From Tubulanus polymorphus (lineage: Eukaryota > Nemertea > Palaeonemertea > Tubulaniformes > Tubulanidae): DNA of 64,000 nt. This document shows, piece by piece, positions 10,901 to 23,938 of this stretch. Position numbers and translations under genes: made by a program. Positions within the stretch are counted from its first letter, which is position 1. Each line of letters opens with the position of its first letter. The notes below the pieces were generated by a model. It was not told the origin of the DNA, made no database searches, and saw only the letters and a list, made by a program, of their open reading frames with translations. The DNA is taken from NCBI RefSeq assembly GCF_964204645.1, contig NC_134028.1, forward strand, positions 20,992,153-21,056,152. Direction: 5' to 3'.

Positions 10901-13900
10901 ACTTTAAGCGGATTTTTCATGATCTGTCGCGCGTGGTTTTTGTATACCTCAAAGACTCGGTCGCTAACCATAACCTGTAAGAAGTCACCCATACTGAATC
11001 AGTCAATAACCTCGCCTACTATAGTGCGTGCTATACTCTTTTTGCCAGGATTTTTCATTCATATCCGAGCAATGGAAAACTCGATAAACGAGTCGCTATA
11101 GTGACCCCGGTGTTTATCAACAATGTTCGATCGTAAATATTGTAGAAGCTGTTTTGATCTGATCGATCACTGAATCAAATCTGAATAATAATCAAAGCGT
11201 ATTAGAAACACGCGCGTAGTCGGTTGGAGGCCGATCTCGAATCAGCGCCGCCTCTTTTTACTAAATAAATATGTAAAATATAACATTCTATAGATAGTCG
11301 CAATCGACCATGGAAACTATAGCTACCGCAAAACTGTTTTTCTGGTTAGTGAATGGATTCAGTTTCACTTCAACAACCCCCGTCAGGTCTCCCACTCATG
11401 TTTTAAACACAGAACTAAGAAAGATAGCATGAATCGCAGTAGTGAAATTTATCATTTTCTCGCATTGTATGGTAGTTTTTGAATTGTGAACTTATGACTC
11501 TTAGACGGTTTGCTGTGAATTCATTTACTTCAAATTCTTAATGGACAAACAGTTCATCATGTGAGTCCATGATTATAATGCGTTTCGATATACACGATGA
11601 TCATGGCCAGTTTATGTATATACGTTATAACTACCGATTATTAGTGCTAAGTGCATCTAAATTGATATTACATCACGGTCTCTTGATCATGCGATACAAA
11701 ATTAATACCTATAATAAATTCAATGGTAAATCCTTAAGTGCGGAGAATGTAGCGCTTGTGTATAGAACTTAGTAATATAGGCTAAATTCTACTACTACTA
11801 CTACACTACAACCACGTCATGTATCAAGAAACCTGTTTCATGTCGTTCTTTATGTTTTGTTAAATTCATTTCAAATTTTTACGGTTTGGAATTGTCCTAT
11901 TTTGAACGCACACGTATTATACGGTACATTGTGTTCATTCCGGAATAGGTTGCCTCGGATTAGCGCGCCTAACAATATATTACGAATTTTCTCCACCAAA
12001 CTCCAATTTCTCGTCATGTAACGACCCATCCCTGCTCCAACTTGTTCGAATTTATTGGGCCTGCGAGAACTGAGGCAAACGCACAGTCTAAGTTAGGAGT
12101 TACTTGGAGTAATCATTTATCAAATGATTACTCCAAGGTTAGAGTGATTGTTGTTGGATATTTGGAATAGTCATAAATGTGTGCACCGCCCTGTTTTAAT
12201 CTATGGGAATAAGATTTAAATCAAAGTACCACGTTCTGCATTTGCGCATACCTCGCTATCACAAATCATTAGTGAAGTAAATGAACTAGTAATTAACCAA
12301 ATTGATTAATTAATTAATTAGCCGTCTGTGGAACACCGCACGCAGGATATTTAGATCTTCACCGATGTATGATCTCATTATGACGAATTCTCTTATAAGA
12401 TGATATTCGAGTTATCAAATTATTTCTCAGCCTGATTTGATACTTCATACAAAATACGGTTCCACTGCAACTCCCGCTCTAGTTTTTGCCTGTTTTATCT
12501 GACATTTAATGTATCGATCTCTTATTTACACAGATGAACACGGTGTCCCACTCGGAGGAGATGATAGTCCGCATATTAGACAATTATTGAAGGTTGGTTG
12601 ACCAAACACGAGTCTCAATACCTTTTTCTGTAAGGTATCAGCAGAAACGAACAAGAAGCCACTGATTTCGAACTCGAGATTTATATTGCATAATACAGTC
12701 AACCCCGATATACCGCCCTCCCATATTTAACGCCACCCACGCCTGCCGCCAGATTTTCTCAATGTACATCTTTATACAAATACATAGTAAAACACCCCGA
12801 TATACCGCCTTTCTCTCTATACCGCCAAAATCATTCTGCACCGATGTGGCCGGTATATCGGAGGTTGACTGTATACTTATTATGGCCATCACTATGAAAT
12901 GAATAACTGAATCGAACGTTCTCTTGTAGGATATCGGTAAAGGTCAATACATTACTGAAGATGACGTCGCAAAATTGGCCGCAACTTTAAAAACAGAAGA
13001 AGAAAGTCACTCGAAAATGTGGTATAGAATTAACGCCACTCGGAATATAACCGGCGCCAAAAAATTGACTCCGGTTCTCAATGAAGTCATGCAGGAGGTA
13101 CGACCAGAATTGTGAAATATTTGTAGCTTTATATCACTCTAAACAGCAGCAGCTGTGCGGTAGCTTCTCTTTCTTCTCTACCGGGTCGATTTGACAATCG
13201 ATATCATCTCTATAGACTCTATCTATATCAATCAGATAAATCATTACAATGAATATGTTGATTATGATTTCACCGCGTAGATAGCGCTGTTCAGTGGTGT
13301 ATAATACGGTATGTTTTATTTTATGGCAGTGAAACCCCGCGTAGTTGTAGCTATGTGTAATATACATCATCGGCCAGCTTGTTGAATTTTTAATCGCAAT
13401 CATCCTGTAATCCATCAATCATTTACCTTTATTCAACAGTTCACTGCACAGTAACGTGCGTTTAAACATCAAAATTAGTATCCTGGCCGTTTCTCATCTG
13501 CAGCAATTCGCTGATTAAATCAGAGATAAATCGTCAGGACCCGTCACTGAGTATAGTCTTAGTTAAGATTAGTTAATTTTCTCCAGGTTCTATAAATGAA
13601 TTTATCCTTTTAGAATCAATGATCAGATTGTCACCTATTTGAAATGGAGTCCAGTTGATATTGTCCTATGTCCTCCCCTATGCCTGTAGAGCAATAAATA
13701 TGTATCGTGATATGCATCAAAATGGAGTTAATTGGATTTAGCCTTACGTCGGATTTACGTGTGAAGGGTAGCACATGCATTTGATCACATCGGATTAGTT
13801 GGAACCAGAGTTATGATTACTGTCTAGATTTGATTTATGTTGGTATCGCATATGAATCATCGTTTAATACGCCATTCATGATCTGGTTTGTAATTGACTA

Positions 13901-16900
13901 TTTATTTGATGGACACAACAGCTTGAGATGAGTTGAGATGAAGGCTTCAAATCGTTGAGTCTCCTTACATTTTTCTTCTTTCTTAAGGTTTACGATCACT
14001 TGAAAGAGAAGAAAGAACTAGGTTCGGATGTAAGCATCGATCCGCTCGGATCAAACATCGTAGACATGACGAATAATAATATGTTTACAGTAGTAGAGTT
14101 TACCGCTACCTCTTGTGCTGTGCTAGAGAACGAGGGTCGAGTTCGAATCGGAATTCAACGTTATGGGCGAATGAACAATAGAGTTATGGTGAAGTAAGTG
14201 ATTTGTTTTGTTTGTTTGTTTGTTTTTGACTTTACGTCGCTTGGATCTTGGTTTCCAAAGACAAACCCTATTGGATTATTCAACCTCACGACGGGACGGT
14301 TTTTGAATTGTTGCCAGCACACTGATTCTCAATTCCTCCCCCAGCGGGTCAAGCTCCTCCAATGGCCTCTTTGCTCCCCAGAGGGTTTGTTAGCGCCTCC
14401 AATATGGGCCTGTTAGCTCCTCCAGCGGGTCTGTTAACTCCTCCAGCGGGTCTGTTAGCTCATCCAGAGGGTCTGTTAGCACCTCCAACGGGTCTGTTAG
14501 CTCATCCAGCGGGTCTGTTAGCTCATCCAGCGGGTCTGTTAGCTCATCAAGCGAGTCTGTTAGCTCATCCAGCGGGTCTGTTAGCTCATCCAGCGGGTCT
14601 GTTAGCTCATCCAGCGGGTCTGTTAGCTCATCCAGCGGGTCTGTTAGCTCATTCAGCGGGTCTGTTAGCTCATCCAGCCAGTCTGTTAGCTTATCCAGCG
14701 GGTCTGTTAGCTCATCCAGAGGGTCTGTTAGCTCCTCCAACGGGTCTGTTAGCACCTCCAACGGGTCTGTTGCTCCTCCAACGGGTCTGTTAGCTCCTAC
14801 CAGTGGATCTGTCAGCTCATCCATCGAATCTGTTAGCTCATCCAGCGAATCTGTTAGCACCTCCAACCGGTCTGTTTGCTTACTGATATTCAAATCCGAA
14901 TTCTAGGTCCATTATTTGTATCCAGATAACCGTGGAGACTCTATAGGTGGCTCTTGCCTAATGAATTATAGATCTGGCAATTGAAACAGTTCGAGCCTAA
15001 CAATTTCGAGGACATCATTTTGTAGCGAGTTGTTATGACAACCTATGCATTAATTTCCTGCACACATTTCCAATTACTTGAAATATCAAACTAATAGTTT
15101 GCTGTTTGTGAAGCTACTGTCCTCGTGGATCTGTTTTTGAATGGTTTAATTACCACGTACTCCAGTGGATATCGTGGGTATCATCCTCTATTATCATGAT
15201 GTTTTAAACACAAAACTACGAAAGATAGTATGAATCGCAGTAGTGAAATTATCGCATTGTATCGCAGTTTTTGAATTGTGAACTTATGACTCTTAAAACT
15301 GCTGACAAGAATTGATCAAATATATGGGCCAACACCCGGGGCTGGCGGGAAGGAACCAAACCCTGGCAAGCGAGGGTGGTAAACTGTTTTCGTTAATAAG
15401 CGCGTTTGTAATTAAAACCTAATTAAACCTAGTTTGTAATAAAATCTGTGGAGTTAGATGTTCGATATGTCAAGTTGTTGTCAACTCTTCTCAAATTACA
15501 AAAAAATTCTTTCTAAGTTCGACGAATGGTTTGCATTGTAACTCTATAACCGCGTATGCATAGATGTATTGTGTGTGTGTATCATTTTGTATGATCTACG
15601 AGCAATCATCTCAACTTAAGATAATTGCTCGTAGGTATCACCTTACTGGTGCGCTATTTGCTCAAAGTTATCCGGTTGGAAAGATCGTACTTCCTCAAGT
15701 ACCTTGTGCACGTTGATTCGCGTCATCGATATATGCAATTTTTGAACCCGCTAAGCACCATCCTGTATTCGTGTTCTTCTCTAGTTCGTAGTACATCTGA
15801 ACGTATTCGAGAAAATGACTATTGGGATATTGTCGAAACTTTGAATAAGTCAAGGAAACGTTTAAGACTTTATTTTTCATTCGTATCGCATGATTTTATT
15901 GACCTAACGGTTTTTATATGCAGAGTGAATACTGTAAATGGAACCGCTGAAGCCGGATCTGATTATATTCCCGTCAAAGAAACTCTCGTCTTCGAGCCGA
16001 ATGAAAAATCGAAGAATCTCGACATCGAAATAATCGACGACGACGTCTGGGAACCGGATGAGGTGTTCTTCGTCAAACTTGTCGTCGATGAAAATCAAAA
16101 CAAGGGTTGCGTCGCCGGCGCTAAATCGATTTGTCAAGTTACTATTCTCAATGACGATGGTGAGTATAGTTTGTTTTCTACTTTTCATCTGGCGACTAAT
16201 ATCGTTCTGTTCCGCACTGACCTTAGAATGGTATAGTGTCATATGTGTCTAGTAATCGTTAACCAAGGACTGTGTGGAACTGTGGAACTGTGGAGAACTG
16301 GTTCTTGTGTAGGAAATGTTAGAACTTTAGCATACAAGAATGTTTTAGCAACGAAATATCAATTTCTATCGAATTTCCGAGGGACACTACTACGACTTTC
16401 TACTAGATTAGTGGTATTTTGTCCCATGTAGCCGGACCTTACATCGTACACCCCTAGCTATTCGATTATAACAATTTTTGTCACTTGTGTCACTTGTAAC
16501 AGGACCTTAAATCAAACGCCCCTAGCTGTAGTCTAGTACCTAGCCGCTGTTCCTGAAACAACGGCTAGGTTATCAACGGTTGTACCAAAACGTAAACAAA
16601 GACTGGTATTCAGACTACCCTAGCTGTTACATGGTGACGATTAGACCTTAAATCATATACGCCCAGCTCTTCTATACTGTTCCTGGAGACATGAATTGCT
16701 GTATCTATTAATGCCCTAAATGGAAAGTCGTAATCTAGTAAATTATGTCCCCTCTGGAATTCCATAGATTTCAGCGTGAATTACATCTTTTTTTCTTCTC
16801 ATTTCATTCACTCTCCACCTTTGAAATGATCAATATTACAGAACCCGGGAAGATAGAAATCGAGAATCCGACGTATGTATTCAAAGAGAGTGCCGGCAAA

Positions 16901-19900
16901 GCGTTGATACCGATACGCCGTAGCGACGGTTGTGACGGTAAGGTATCAGTGCAGTGGAAGACCGAGGACGTAACGGCTATTGCCGGCAGAGATTACGAGG
17001 CCGGCGAAGGAACGTTAACGTTCGAACACGGAGAAACTAATAAAAATATCGAAATCACTCTGCACGATGATCAGGTAATTGGTTAATCCATTTCCGCCGG
17101 ATGTCGGGTTACTTTCATTCGCATTTCCGGTTCAGGTTGTTATTGGTTACTCGTTGTTATTCTATAAGCGCATCCAACATTCATCGTAGTATTTTTAGGC
17201 TGTAGCTTTTCATTGAAACATTTCTAAAATGCAAATTAGGATTAATTTGAATTGGTAATGTCACTGAAAATAAGCCGGTTCATAAACACCGACTACATTA
17301 TCATAATCATATTGTTTTTTAACTACCCCTGAGAGAAGGGAAACGGCCTGCCCATGTATAAATTCCCAATGCATTCATTTTGAAATTTTGGCAAATCTAT
17401 ATTTGAAATAAAAAACTGTTAGCTCAAGAAATTACGAACGGCTTAAGTGTGATTTATCACATTGTCAATTAGAATATCATCTATCAAGAAAGGAGGTGTC
17501 TTCTTGTTTGGAAGATTCTAAATGACAGTCTCTTCAATCAATATCCTACAATCGAAGTGAAAAGTACGTGATCATGGTAGAAAGAAGATGTCTACGACCT
17601 GTTCATGCAGTGCTGTTGAAGTGCTAACCCCAGCTGCAAACACCAGTTTGCCCTTTCTATGCAAAATATACAGGAACCTACTTACCCTGTGGTCGTGTTA
17701 CGCATTTAAGGGAATATTTTAGTTAGTTAGTTTATTCACCATAATCAAATGACATGATCGGAAAAACAGTATTTGATAATTGAAAAGGCGTCGTAGCAAT
17801 TTAAATGTGTCGTATTTATCACGTAAGCAATGTGAATAGATACATATGGTTGGGGTATTCGTTTTAGAGTCGATGCAGTAATAATTCAGATGAATTACTC
17901 CAAGATACATGTATCGCACTTTCAGTAATAATTCAGATGAATTACTCCAAGATACATGTATCGCACTTTCATCGTCAAACACATGGTCACCGTTTAAACT
18001 GAAATGATTAGTTTTAATCAGCTCACAGCTGTTCATGCTGCCGAGCTATTAAGCGCTGCTATTGAACGATTTATACAATTTCTTATTCAAATTAATAATA
18101 CTATGAATATGTAATTGGCAAACGGCGCAAATGTGGTGAATGTTTTCATTTATGCCAATAAACTAGGTTCTTGTATTGAAGTAACGGCAACCCAATACAC
18201 AATCATACAACCATAATGACACTTTATGAACTTCTAGCTATGCGGTAAACGCTTGTCCAGAATACAGAATGATTTCTAGCGATTTAAACATTGATGTCAG
18301 AAAATGGCACCGCACACGAAAAAAAACGAATGAATTTGAGACACCAAAAACAATGCTTACTTTGAAATGATTATTGGAATAGTGAACGAAGAAACGTTCA
18401 GAAATTTGTCTCACTTTTCGAAGTGTCAATTTCGGTCCTAATGGGTTTTACCTTCAATTCCTGAATTCACCAATTAACACGAGATGGTCGTTATTATTTC
18501 AAGGTAACATAACATAATCTTCGCAAATGAATGATGTCGGTTGCTACTTATTGATATTTTAGGAGGCGGAAAAAGATGAACATTTTAATTTGGTACTTTT
18601 CGAACCGACCGGGGGCGCCACGTTAGGTCGCAGTAAAGCGGCAATTACTATCATAAACGACGACGGTAAAGTATAATGATTTATAGAAGAGAAATGAGCC
18701 TAGTTTCATCGACTGTGTATCATCCATACGATACTCCGAATCATATCGGTCGAATGGATGGTGCCGATTAAGTGGCGATTTCACCTTTGACAATTACCAA
18801 ATCAAAATATTGCCGTGCAAGTGAACGTAGTTAATGGTCGATGGTTGAGATCGCTAAACTTTAAGTAGCCATCATTGGCAAACCTTGTTCCTCGGGCCAA
18901 ATCAAGCGAAATCATCGTAATACATCGTTTTCAACGATATAACGACCCATCCCTGTTCCGACTGGCTCGGAATGTCGCGCACCAAATAATTCATTGGTCA
19001 GGCGAGGCCCAAGACAAGCGCAGTATACGCTACGCCGTTCTTTGAAACTGGTCTATGGAATATTTTCGGATGATCAGTTTATTTCGGTGACATTTTCCTC
19101 ATCTACATCGATTTTGTTCTAGATTTTAACGGATTGGTCGGTCGTCTTGTGTCGGCTACTAATGCCAACATGGATCGCTTGAGGGTCGATACGCAAACCT
19201 GGGGTGAACAGTTTCACAATGCTATGAATGTAAACGGCGGGGATGTTGAAAATGCTACTCATCTTGATTATCTGATGCACTTCTTGACATTCGGATGGAA
19301 GGTAAAATTGAATAGAAGACCGAATAAAAAGTATTGAATTTCTAACTAATCCATTTATTCTATTTCTGTTTTGTAGATCATATTCGCTATAGTACCTCCA
19401 GCGTCTATCTGGGGTGGATGGCTGGCATTTCTGTTCTCGCTAGTGATGATCGGGATTTTAACCGCTATAGTCGGAGATCTGGCCAGTATATTCGGGTGTT
19501 TAGTGGATCTAAAGGACAGTGTTACATCTATCACGCTGGTCGCATTGGGAACTAGTTTACCGGATCTGTTTGCCAGTAGACAGGCGGCGGTCATGGAAAA
19601 ATATGCAGATAATTCTATCGGGAATGTGACGGGTAGTAATTCGGTGAATGTATTTTTAGGACTCGGAATTTCATGGATGTTGGCAGCTTGCTACTGGACA
19701 TATAATGTAAGTTAAAGTTCGCTTGTAGCTTTGTTTATATCTATGATGTTGATTTGAATATTGAGTTAGTTTTTTGGAAATTCAATTTTTCATAAGATTT
19801 TCCTTTTCCTGTAACAAATATTGGATAAAGAATGAGAATTGTTTGACTAAGAAGAGTCAACGAGTCGATGGAAATCATGTATTTTCTTATATAGTAGTGA

Positions 19901-20491
19901 CAAAAGGTGGAATAGCCACACTCCGACGTTGAGTTGATAAGTTGATAAGTTTAAACCTAAACTATATACAAAATTCATAAGATTAATATAGCAAATTTAA
20001 CTATCCAAAAAAATTAAAACCAAAAAATACGACGTGTTTTCTTTTGAATAATCAAATTTGCTTCTGATCTTATTAACTTTGTATATGCTGTTGGTTTTAA
20101 ACTTATTAGTATTGAAAAAAGTTCTTGTGAAAATGATCGTTTTTGCAAGAAAACACGTGCGAATCAAGCTTCTGTTTTATTCTTTAATCGCATGAGAATA
20201 AGATATGCTGGGTTTAATGCGAATTTATTTTTCATATTGTAGAATCAAACATTCAAGGTCAATGCTGGATCGCTAGTGTTCAGCGTTATTATCTACGCGG
20301 TTTTCGCGTGCCTTTGCATTGTACTGATACTGCTGAGACGTTTCGTACCCTTTTTTGGAGGCGGTGAACTGGGCGGTTCTTTACCGTTGAAGATCACGGC
20401 GAGTGTCATCCTAGTTGCATTCTGGCTCATCTATATTCTAGTTTCTTCGTTCCAAGCGTATAGACCCGAGCAATTTGCGTTACCTTTTTAA
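7946..20491 (+). CDS. Na+/Ca2+ exchanger, SLC8 family (10 coding exons, 820 aa)
   Basis: Exons: 7946-8645, 12534-12592, 12930-13097, 13988-14193, 15924-16159, 16842-17074, 18563-18665, 19123-19301, 19377-19706, 20243-20491; every junction keeps phase. Order of domains: N-terminal membrane half with alpha-1 repeat ([15 protein letters not shown], then [12 protein letters not shown]); a cytosolic loop ([18 protein letters not shown], as in NCX loops); Calx-beta 1 (ends DDDVWEPDE and TILNDD); Calx-beta 2 (ends [13 protein letters not shown] and TIINDD); C-terminal half with alpha-2 repeat ([37 protein letters not shown]). Known role: electrogenic 3Na+:1Ca2+ plasma-membrane exchange, with Ca2+ regulation through Calx-beta acidic clusters. 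It is shorter than vertebrate NCX1 (about 970 aa), mainly in the loop. No cleavable signal segment precedes the first membrane helix. Which SLC8 paralogue it matches cannot be told. Confidence 0.95.
8730..8782. repeat. Short tandem repeat of AAACTGAGTTC
   Basis: Four copies of a ~16-bp unit (AAACTGAGTTCACA / AAACTGAGTTCCCA) in NCX intron 1. A single inverted unit, GTGAACTCAGTTTTC, occurs near 9785. Confidence 0.75.
11400..11505 (+). repeat. Direct dispersed repeat in NCX intron 1, copy 1
   Basis: Begins GTTTTAAACACAGAACTA and ends GAACTTATGACTCTTA. A direct copy with a small deletion is at 15202-15299 in intron 4. Family not recognised. Confidence 0.65.
12103..12137. repeat. 16-bp perfect hairpin
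   Basis: CTTGGAGTAATCATTT and its exact reverse complement are separated by three bases, in NCX intron 1. It could be a decayed foldback element or chance. Confidence 0.7.
12694..12873. mobile_element. Tc1/mariner-type MITE in NCX intron 2
   Basis: Terminal inverted repeats CAGTCAACCCCGATATACCG and its near reverse complement (ending GAGGTTGACTG) are each flanked by TA, the target duplication of Tc1/mariner/pogo elements. About 176 bp inside the TA dinucleotides, with an internal GATATACCGCC repeat. It encodes nothing; the overlapping minus-strand frame at 12638-12892 is a by-product. Confidence 0.8.
14355..14880. repeat. 21-bp minisatellite in NCX intron 4
   Basis: Roughly 23 copies of a unit close to GTTAGCTCATCCAGCGGGTCT, with scattered point variants. 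Because 21 is a multiple of 3 and no unit has a stop in some frames, long open frames appear on both strands (LLAHPAG heptads on plus, DPLDELT heptads on minus). It lies between exons 4 and 5, so it is not read as part of the exchanger. Confidence 0.9.
15202..15299 (+). repeat. Direct dispersed repeat in NCX intron 4, copy 2
   Basis: Matches 11400-11505 from GTTTTAAACACAAAACTA to GAACTTATGACTCTTA, lacking a few bases in the middle. Confidence 0.65.
15596..15634. repeat. Hairpin with TACGAGCAAT arms, copy 1
   Basis: CTACGAGCAATCATCT pairs with AGATAATTGCTCGTAG across a short loop, in NCX intron 4. A similar hairpin is at 52559-52590. Confidence 0.7.
17876..17969. repeat. Two tandem copies of a 47-bp unit
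   Basis: Copies at 17876-17922 and 17923-17969 are identical as read. They contain the small palindrome TTCAGATGAA and sit in NCX intron 6. A recent local duplication is likely. Confidence 0.85.
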
Positions 20492-22045
20492 GCCTTTCCA
20501 CTTAAGTAGAAACTAGCTCTAAAATATATGATTTTACTATCGATATGTGATGTATGTAGCAGATGAGAGGAGAGTCTTGTTAACCTGGTAACAGGTAGTA
20601 ATGTGTAGGTTAACTGATTTTATTAGAAATTTACCTCATTTACCCGATGAAGCTATTATACTCTATGCAGTAGAGTAGCGAGATCTCGTGATATCAAACA
20701 AACCCAAGTTAACCTACGCTGTATATATAAACTGCTTATATGTTTTAAAGTAAAACTGCATGTATTTAGAAACTGAAATGTACATATATCTGTAAAATGA
20801 GACTGCTGAAGTCAGTGTACAGCTATCATTATTGTAAGCCCTATTGGGCTAGGGTAATAACCAGCGTTTATTGTTTTGTTGCTTGTCATTTTGTTTGTGC
20901 TTCTCTTCAAGTGCTTTGTTGGGTTCGAATACGAAAAATAGATTATGTCATCGAGTAATCTGTACGGCCGGTATGACGCGGACAAGCAACCAATGCGGAA
21001 CATTGGCGTCATTGTCTACTTGTATCATCTTATTGATAAAGAATAGAATAATATTTTTTTTCAAATAATAGACCCATCATCCTCGATTTAATTTAATTCC
21101 TCAAACACATATCTTCTTTCATATCCCGTTTGATATCAAGTACAGTTTTAAACTTCTCAGCTATTTCTTACGTGTCAAAACATATCGTTGAAAATATTGT
21201 AACGTGTATTTGTTTAATGCTTGTTAAACAAAATGTGCCAACTCTTCGTTATTTCCCGACCGAATGGATTCACAGAGTACTCGTAGTATTTTTGATAGTT
21301 CTTATTTCTTGTAATATAAATGGCGAATGAGAGTAGAGATGTACATGTATATGATAATCTACTTTAAACATTCGATGACCTTTGTCAGATACTGCTGAAT
21401 TATCAATGTTCTGCGTATTTTAAACACTAGTTTTAGTTTTATGAAACCAACTATAATGAAATAGTTCAATATTTTAATGTTTCAAGGTCCCGTCCCGGTA
21501 AAAATCCAAGATTTATCTTCATATACGGAGCTTTCAAAAGCTTCAAGATGACAGCGCGAACACGATATTGATTGCTGCAAAACGTGCTTTGTATATTTGG
21601 AACATTTGGTGAATTGTTAATCTCAATTTCTGCTAGAAGGCTTATGAATTATTCGGGACATCGTGAAATCAATGTCGCTGTATGTCGGTTGTGTAGCTCC
21701 ACTGCCAGGAAGGGCGTCGCGGCGCCTACATGTATTCATGTAGATATACACTCGTGTGAACGCTACCGTATGTCACACGCCCACTTCACGTATGGATATT
21801 TTTTAATTGAAGCATTATGGAAATATTTCGCATCCGAGCAGTGACTAAAACAATTCGGTCGGTTATTGTATAGAGTCAACACATTCCTATCATGCCGCAG
21901 TGATTCCTTCGTGTAAAATGAGATGAATCTATCTATCGATCTATGTACAGAAACGCCGATTAATGAAAATGATGTTTGTTTTGAATATATTTATACCCGC
22001 TTTTATCACTTACTGTGAATAAAATTCTTTAGTAAGCGTGAATGA
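20492..22045 (+). other. Probable NCX 3' UTR
   Basis: The sequence downstream of the stop has no further exon. A GTGAATAAAATTC polyadenylation-type signal at 22016-22028 is a plausible end of the transcript. Short open frames in this stretch have no recognisable features. Confidence 0.4.
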
Positions 22046-22347
22046 TTCCTTGACCTTTTCTTCAGTTTTTTTTCGGTGTTACCTTGTCGATGTGATTTGT
22101 TGATATCATCAACGTAATTTGACACCTTGATATATCGATACCTTGTTTCTCATTCTGTCCAGCTTAAAAGGTCTACCCGGCCAGCCGCGTATCTACCCAG
22201 TACGCTACTTTTTTAAATCATGATCAAGCTAACCATAACAGATCCGGTAGCTATAGAAATGTACTGATTTAGTATTTTCATGTGGTTTACAAAATCACCC
22301 GGCTGATTAGAGAAACAATGTATCATTATCTAGCCTTATCTACGTCA

Positions 22348-22560
22348 TTTGGCATTATCGACGGTATTTGGCATTATCGACGGTGACCTTATCGACGGTA
22401 TGTTTGGCATTGTTGGCGGTATTTTTGGCGTTGTTGGCGGTATTTGGCATTATTGATGGTATTTGGCATTATCGACACTATTCGGCCTTATCGACGGTAT
22501 TTTTGGCATTAGCGGCGGTATTTGGCATTGTTGACGTGATTGGCATTATCGACGTCGGAT
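22348..22560. repeat. Degenerate tandem repeat of ATTATCGACGGTATTTGGC
   Basis: About eleven imperfect units of 16-21 bp containing GGCATTATCGACGGTATTT or the variant GGCATTGTTGGCGGTATTT. Downstream of NCX. The open frame at 22368-22844 follows from the repeat. Confidence 0.75.
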
Positions 22561-22837
22561 TTGATCTTTTAGCTCGGCAATTTTTGAATTGCTGGTTAAT
22601 TATATACCACCATTCAACCATCTATCACAGTTGTCATTACAATGATCCGCTGATCGTTTTAATATTTGTAGTGACGCTCCAACAAAATCCGAAAAGGATA
22701 CTTAGTAAGCGATACCGGTCACTGTTTTATTCAATGATTTATTTATCAATTCTGCTTTACCATTTTCATCATCGAACGCTGTCCCGGCAAGTCCCGGTGA
22801 TTCGAATATTCTCGGAGCGCGCCTTAGTAGCAATAAA

Positions 22838-22857
22838 GTATTGAATTGAATTGTCTG
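22838..22857 (+). repeat. Short (ATTGA)n tail, possible retroelement 3' end
   Basis: GTATTGAATTGAATTG follows a GCAATAAA signal. Comparable short ATTGA runs are at 4752-4772 and 62092-62117. Such tails are typical of non-LTR retrotransposon ends; no reverse transcriptase is visible nearby. Confidence 0.35.
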
Positions 22858-23724
22858 ACGGCCAGTCCGGTATCCGTATAATAGCTGTTTGTCAATAAAA
22901 TTTTTATATAATTGAATTGTTCGGGAAATTTCGTCATCTAATTTCGCAGTTTTTCGAAGTTTGAGGTTGGTTTACAACGAAAATAACAATAAATAGGTTT
23001 GTATGGATGGTTTGACCTTCACCGGGTTTCCAAACAATCTCACAGCGTGGGGCGAACATATGACGAAGTTTTTTTTGGAGGGCCGAAAAAAAGAACGAAA
23101 TTGATCGTTTCAGCATGCCTAATTCAGCATTTTTAAACTATCGATTATGCATCAACGACAACATAATCGTATATATATATTGATGATTGCAAAGCAAAAA
23201 TTTCCCTCGCGTATTACTTGTTGCTGTGTAAGCTAAGCGGCATGATAAAAAAGTCATCTATATTCTGACATTGATTACATAAGCAGGGTCATCCTTATTA
23301 CCGAAATGGCCTATTTTACCGAGATCAACCGAGATGAAATTAAACATAACATATTTATTTATTCCTTATCGTTTTGAACACTCGTAGTCATGTTATATCA
23401 GTAATGAATACCTTCTAGAGTCATATTTTACATATTTTTTATTTTAAAAAATTTTGATTTCAAATACGTTTACTCGGTTAGCAATAAAAATTTCATTGAA
23501 TTTGATTGATCGACGATCTCATCTCGGTAAAGTGAAAAGTTATTTTTCTACAAAAATATCCGACGAAATATGTAAAATATGACTCCAGCAGGCATTTATT
23601 ACTGATATAATATGATTTCAATTGTGAAAATCGATAAGGAATAAATGAATATGTTATATTTAATTTCATCTCGGTTCATCTCGGTAAAATACGCCATCTC
23701 GGTAATAAGGATGACCGCATAAGC

Positions 23725-23870
23725 ACACCCATCCTCACTTGCCAGTGTTTGATTGCCGCCCGCTGAAGCTTATGACAATACAAACCCTGGCCGCAAACCG
23801 TTCGTCTATTACATTGCCCACGCGATTTCTTGGGCGGACAGGTTCCCGCTTAGTTCACATCAGTCTAGTA
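23725..23870 (+). repeat. Dispersed repeat (GCCAGTGTTTG...ACAAACCCTGGCCGC), copy 1
   Basis: Shares CATCCTC...CTTGCCAGTGTTTG, GCCGCCCGCTGAAGCTTA, ACAAACCCTGGCCGCAAACC and TTGGGCGGACAGGTTCCCG with copies at 25437-25665 (inverted) and 28431-28650 (direct). Non-coding and non-autonomous; class unknown. Confidence 0.75.
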
Positions 23871-23938
23871 GCCGGTGTCGGGTGAAAACGTCCTCGCATA
23901 CCCGGTCAAAACGGCCTCGCTTTTGTCGGTCAAAACGT

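Noticed and set aside
14390-14893. 167-aa minus-strand acidic repeat protein
   Set aside because: It is the 21-bp minisatellite read in an open frame; both strands are equally open and it lies in an intron.
22368-22844. 158-aa Leu/Ala-rich protein
   Set aside because: The first half is the ATTATCGACGGT tandem repeat; the rest is unremarkable and lacks a plausible promoter or splice signals.
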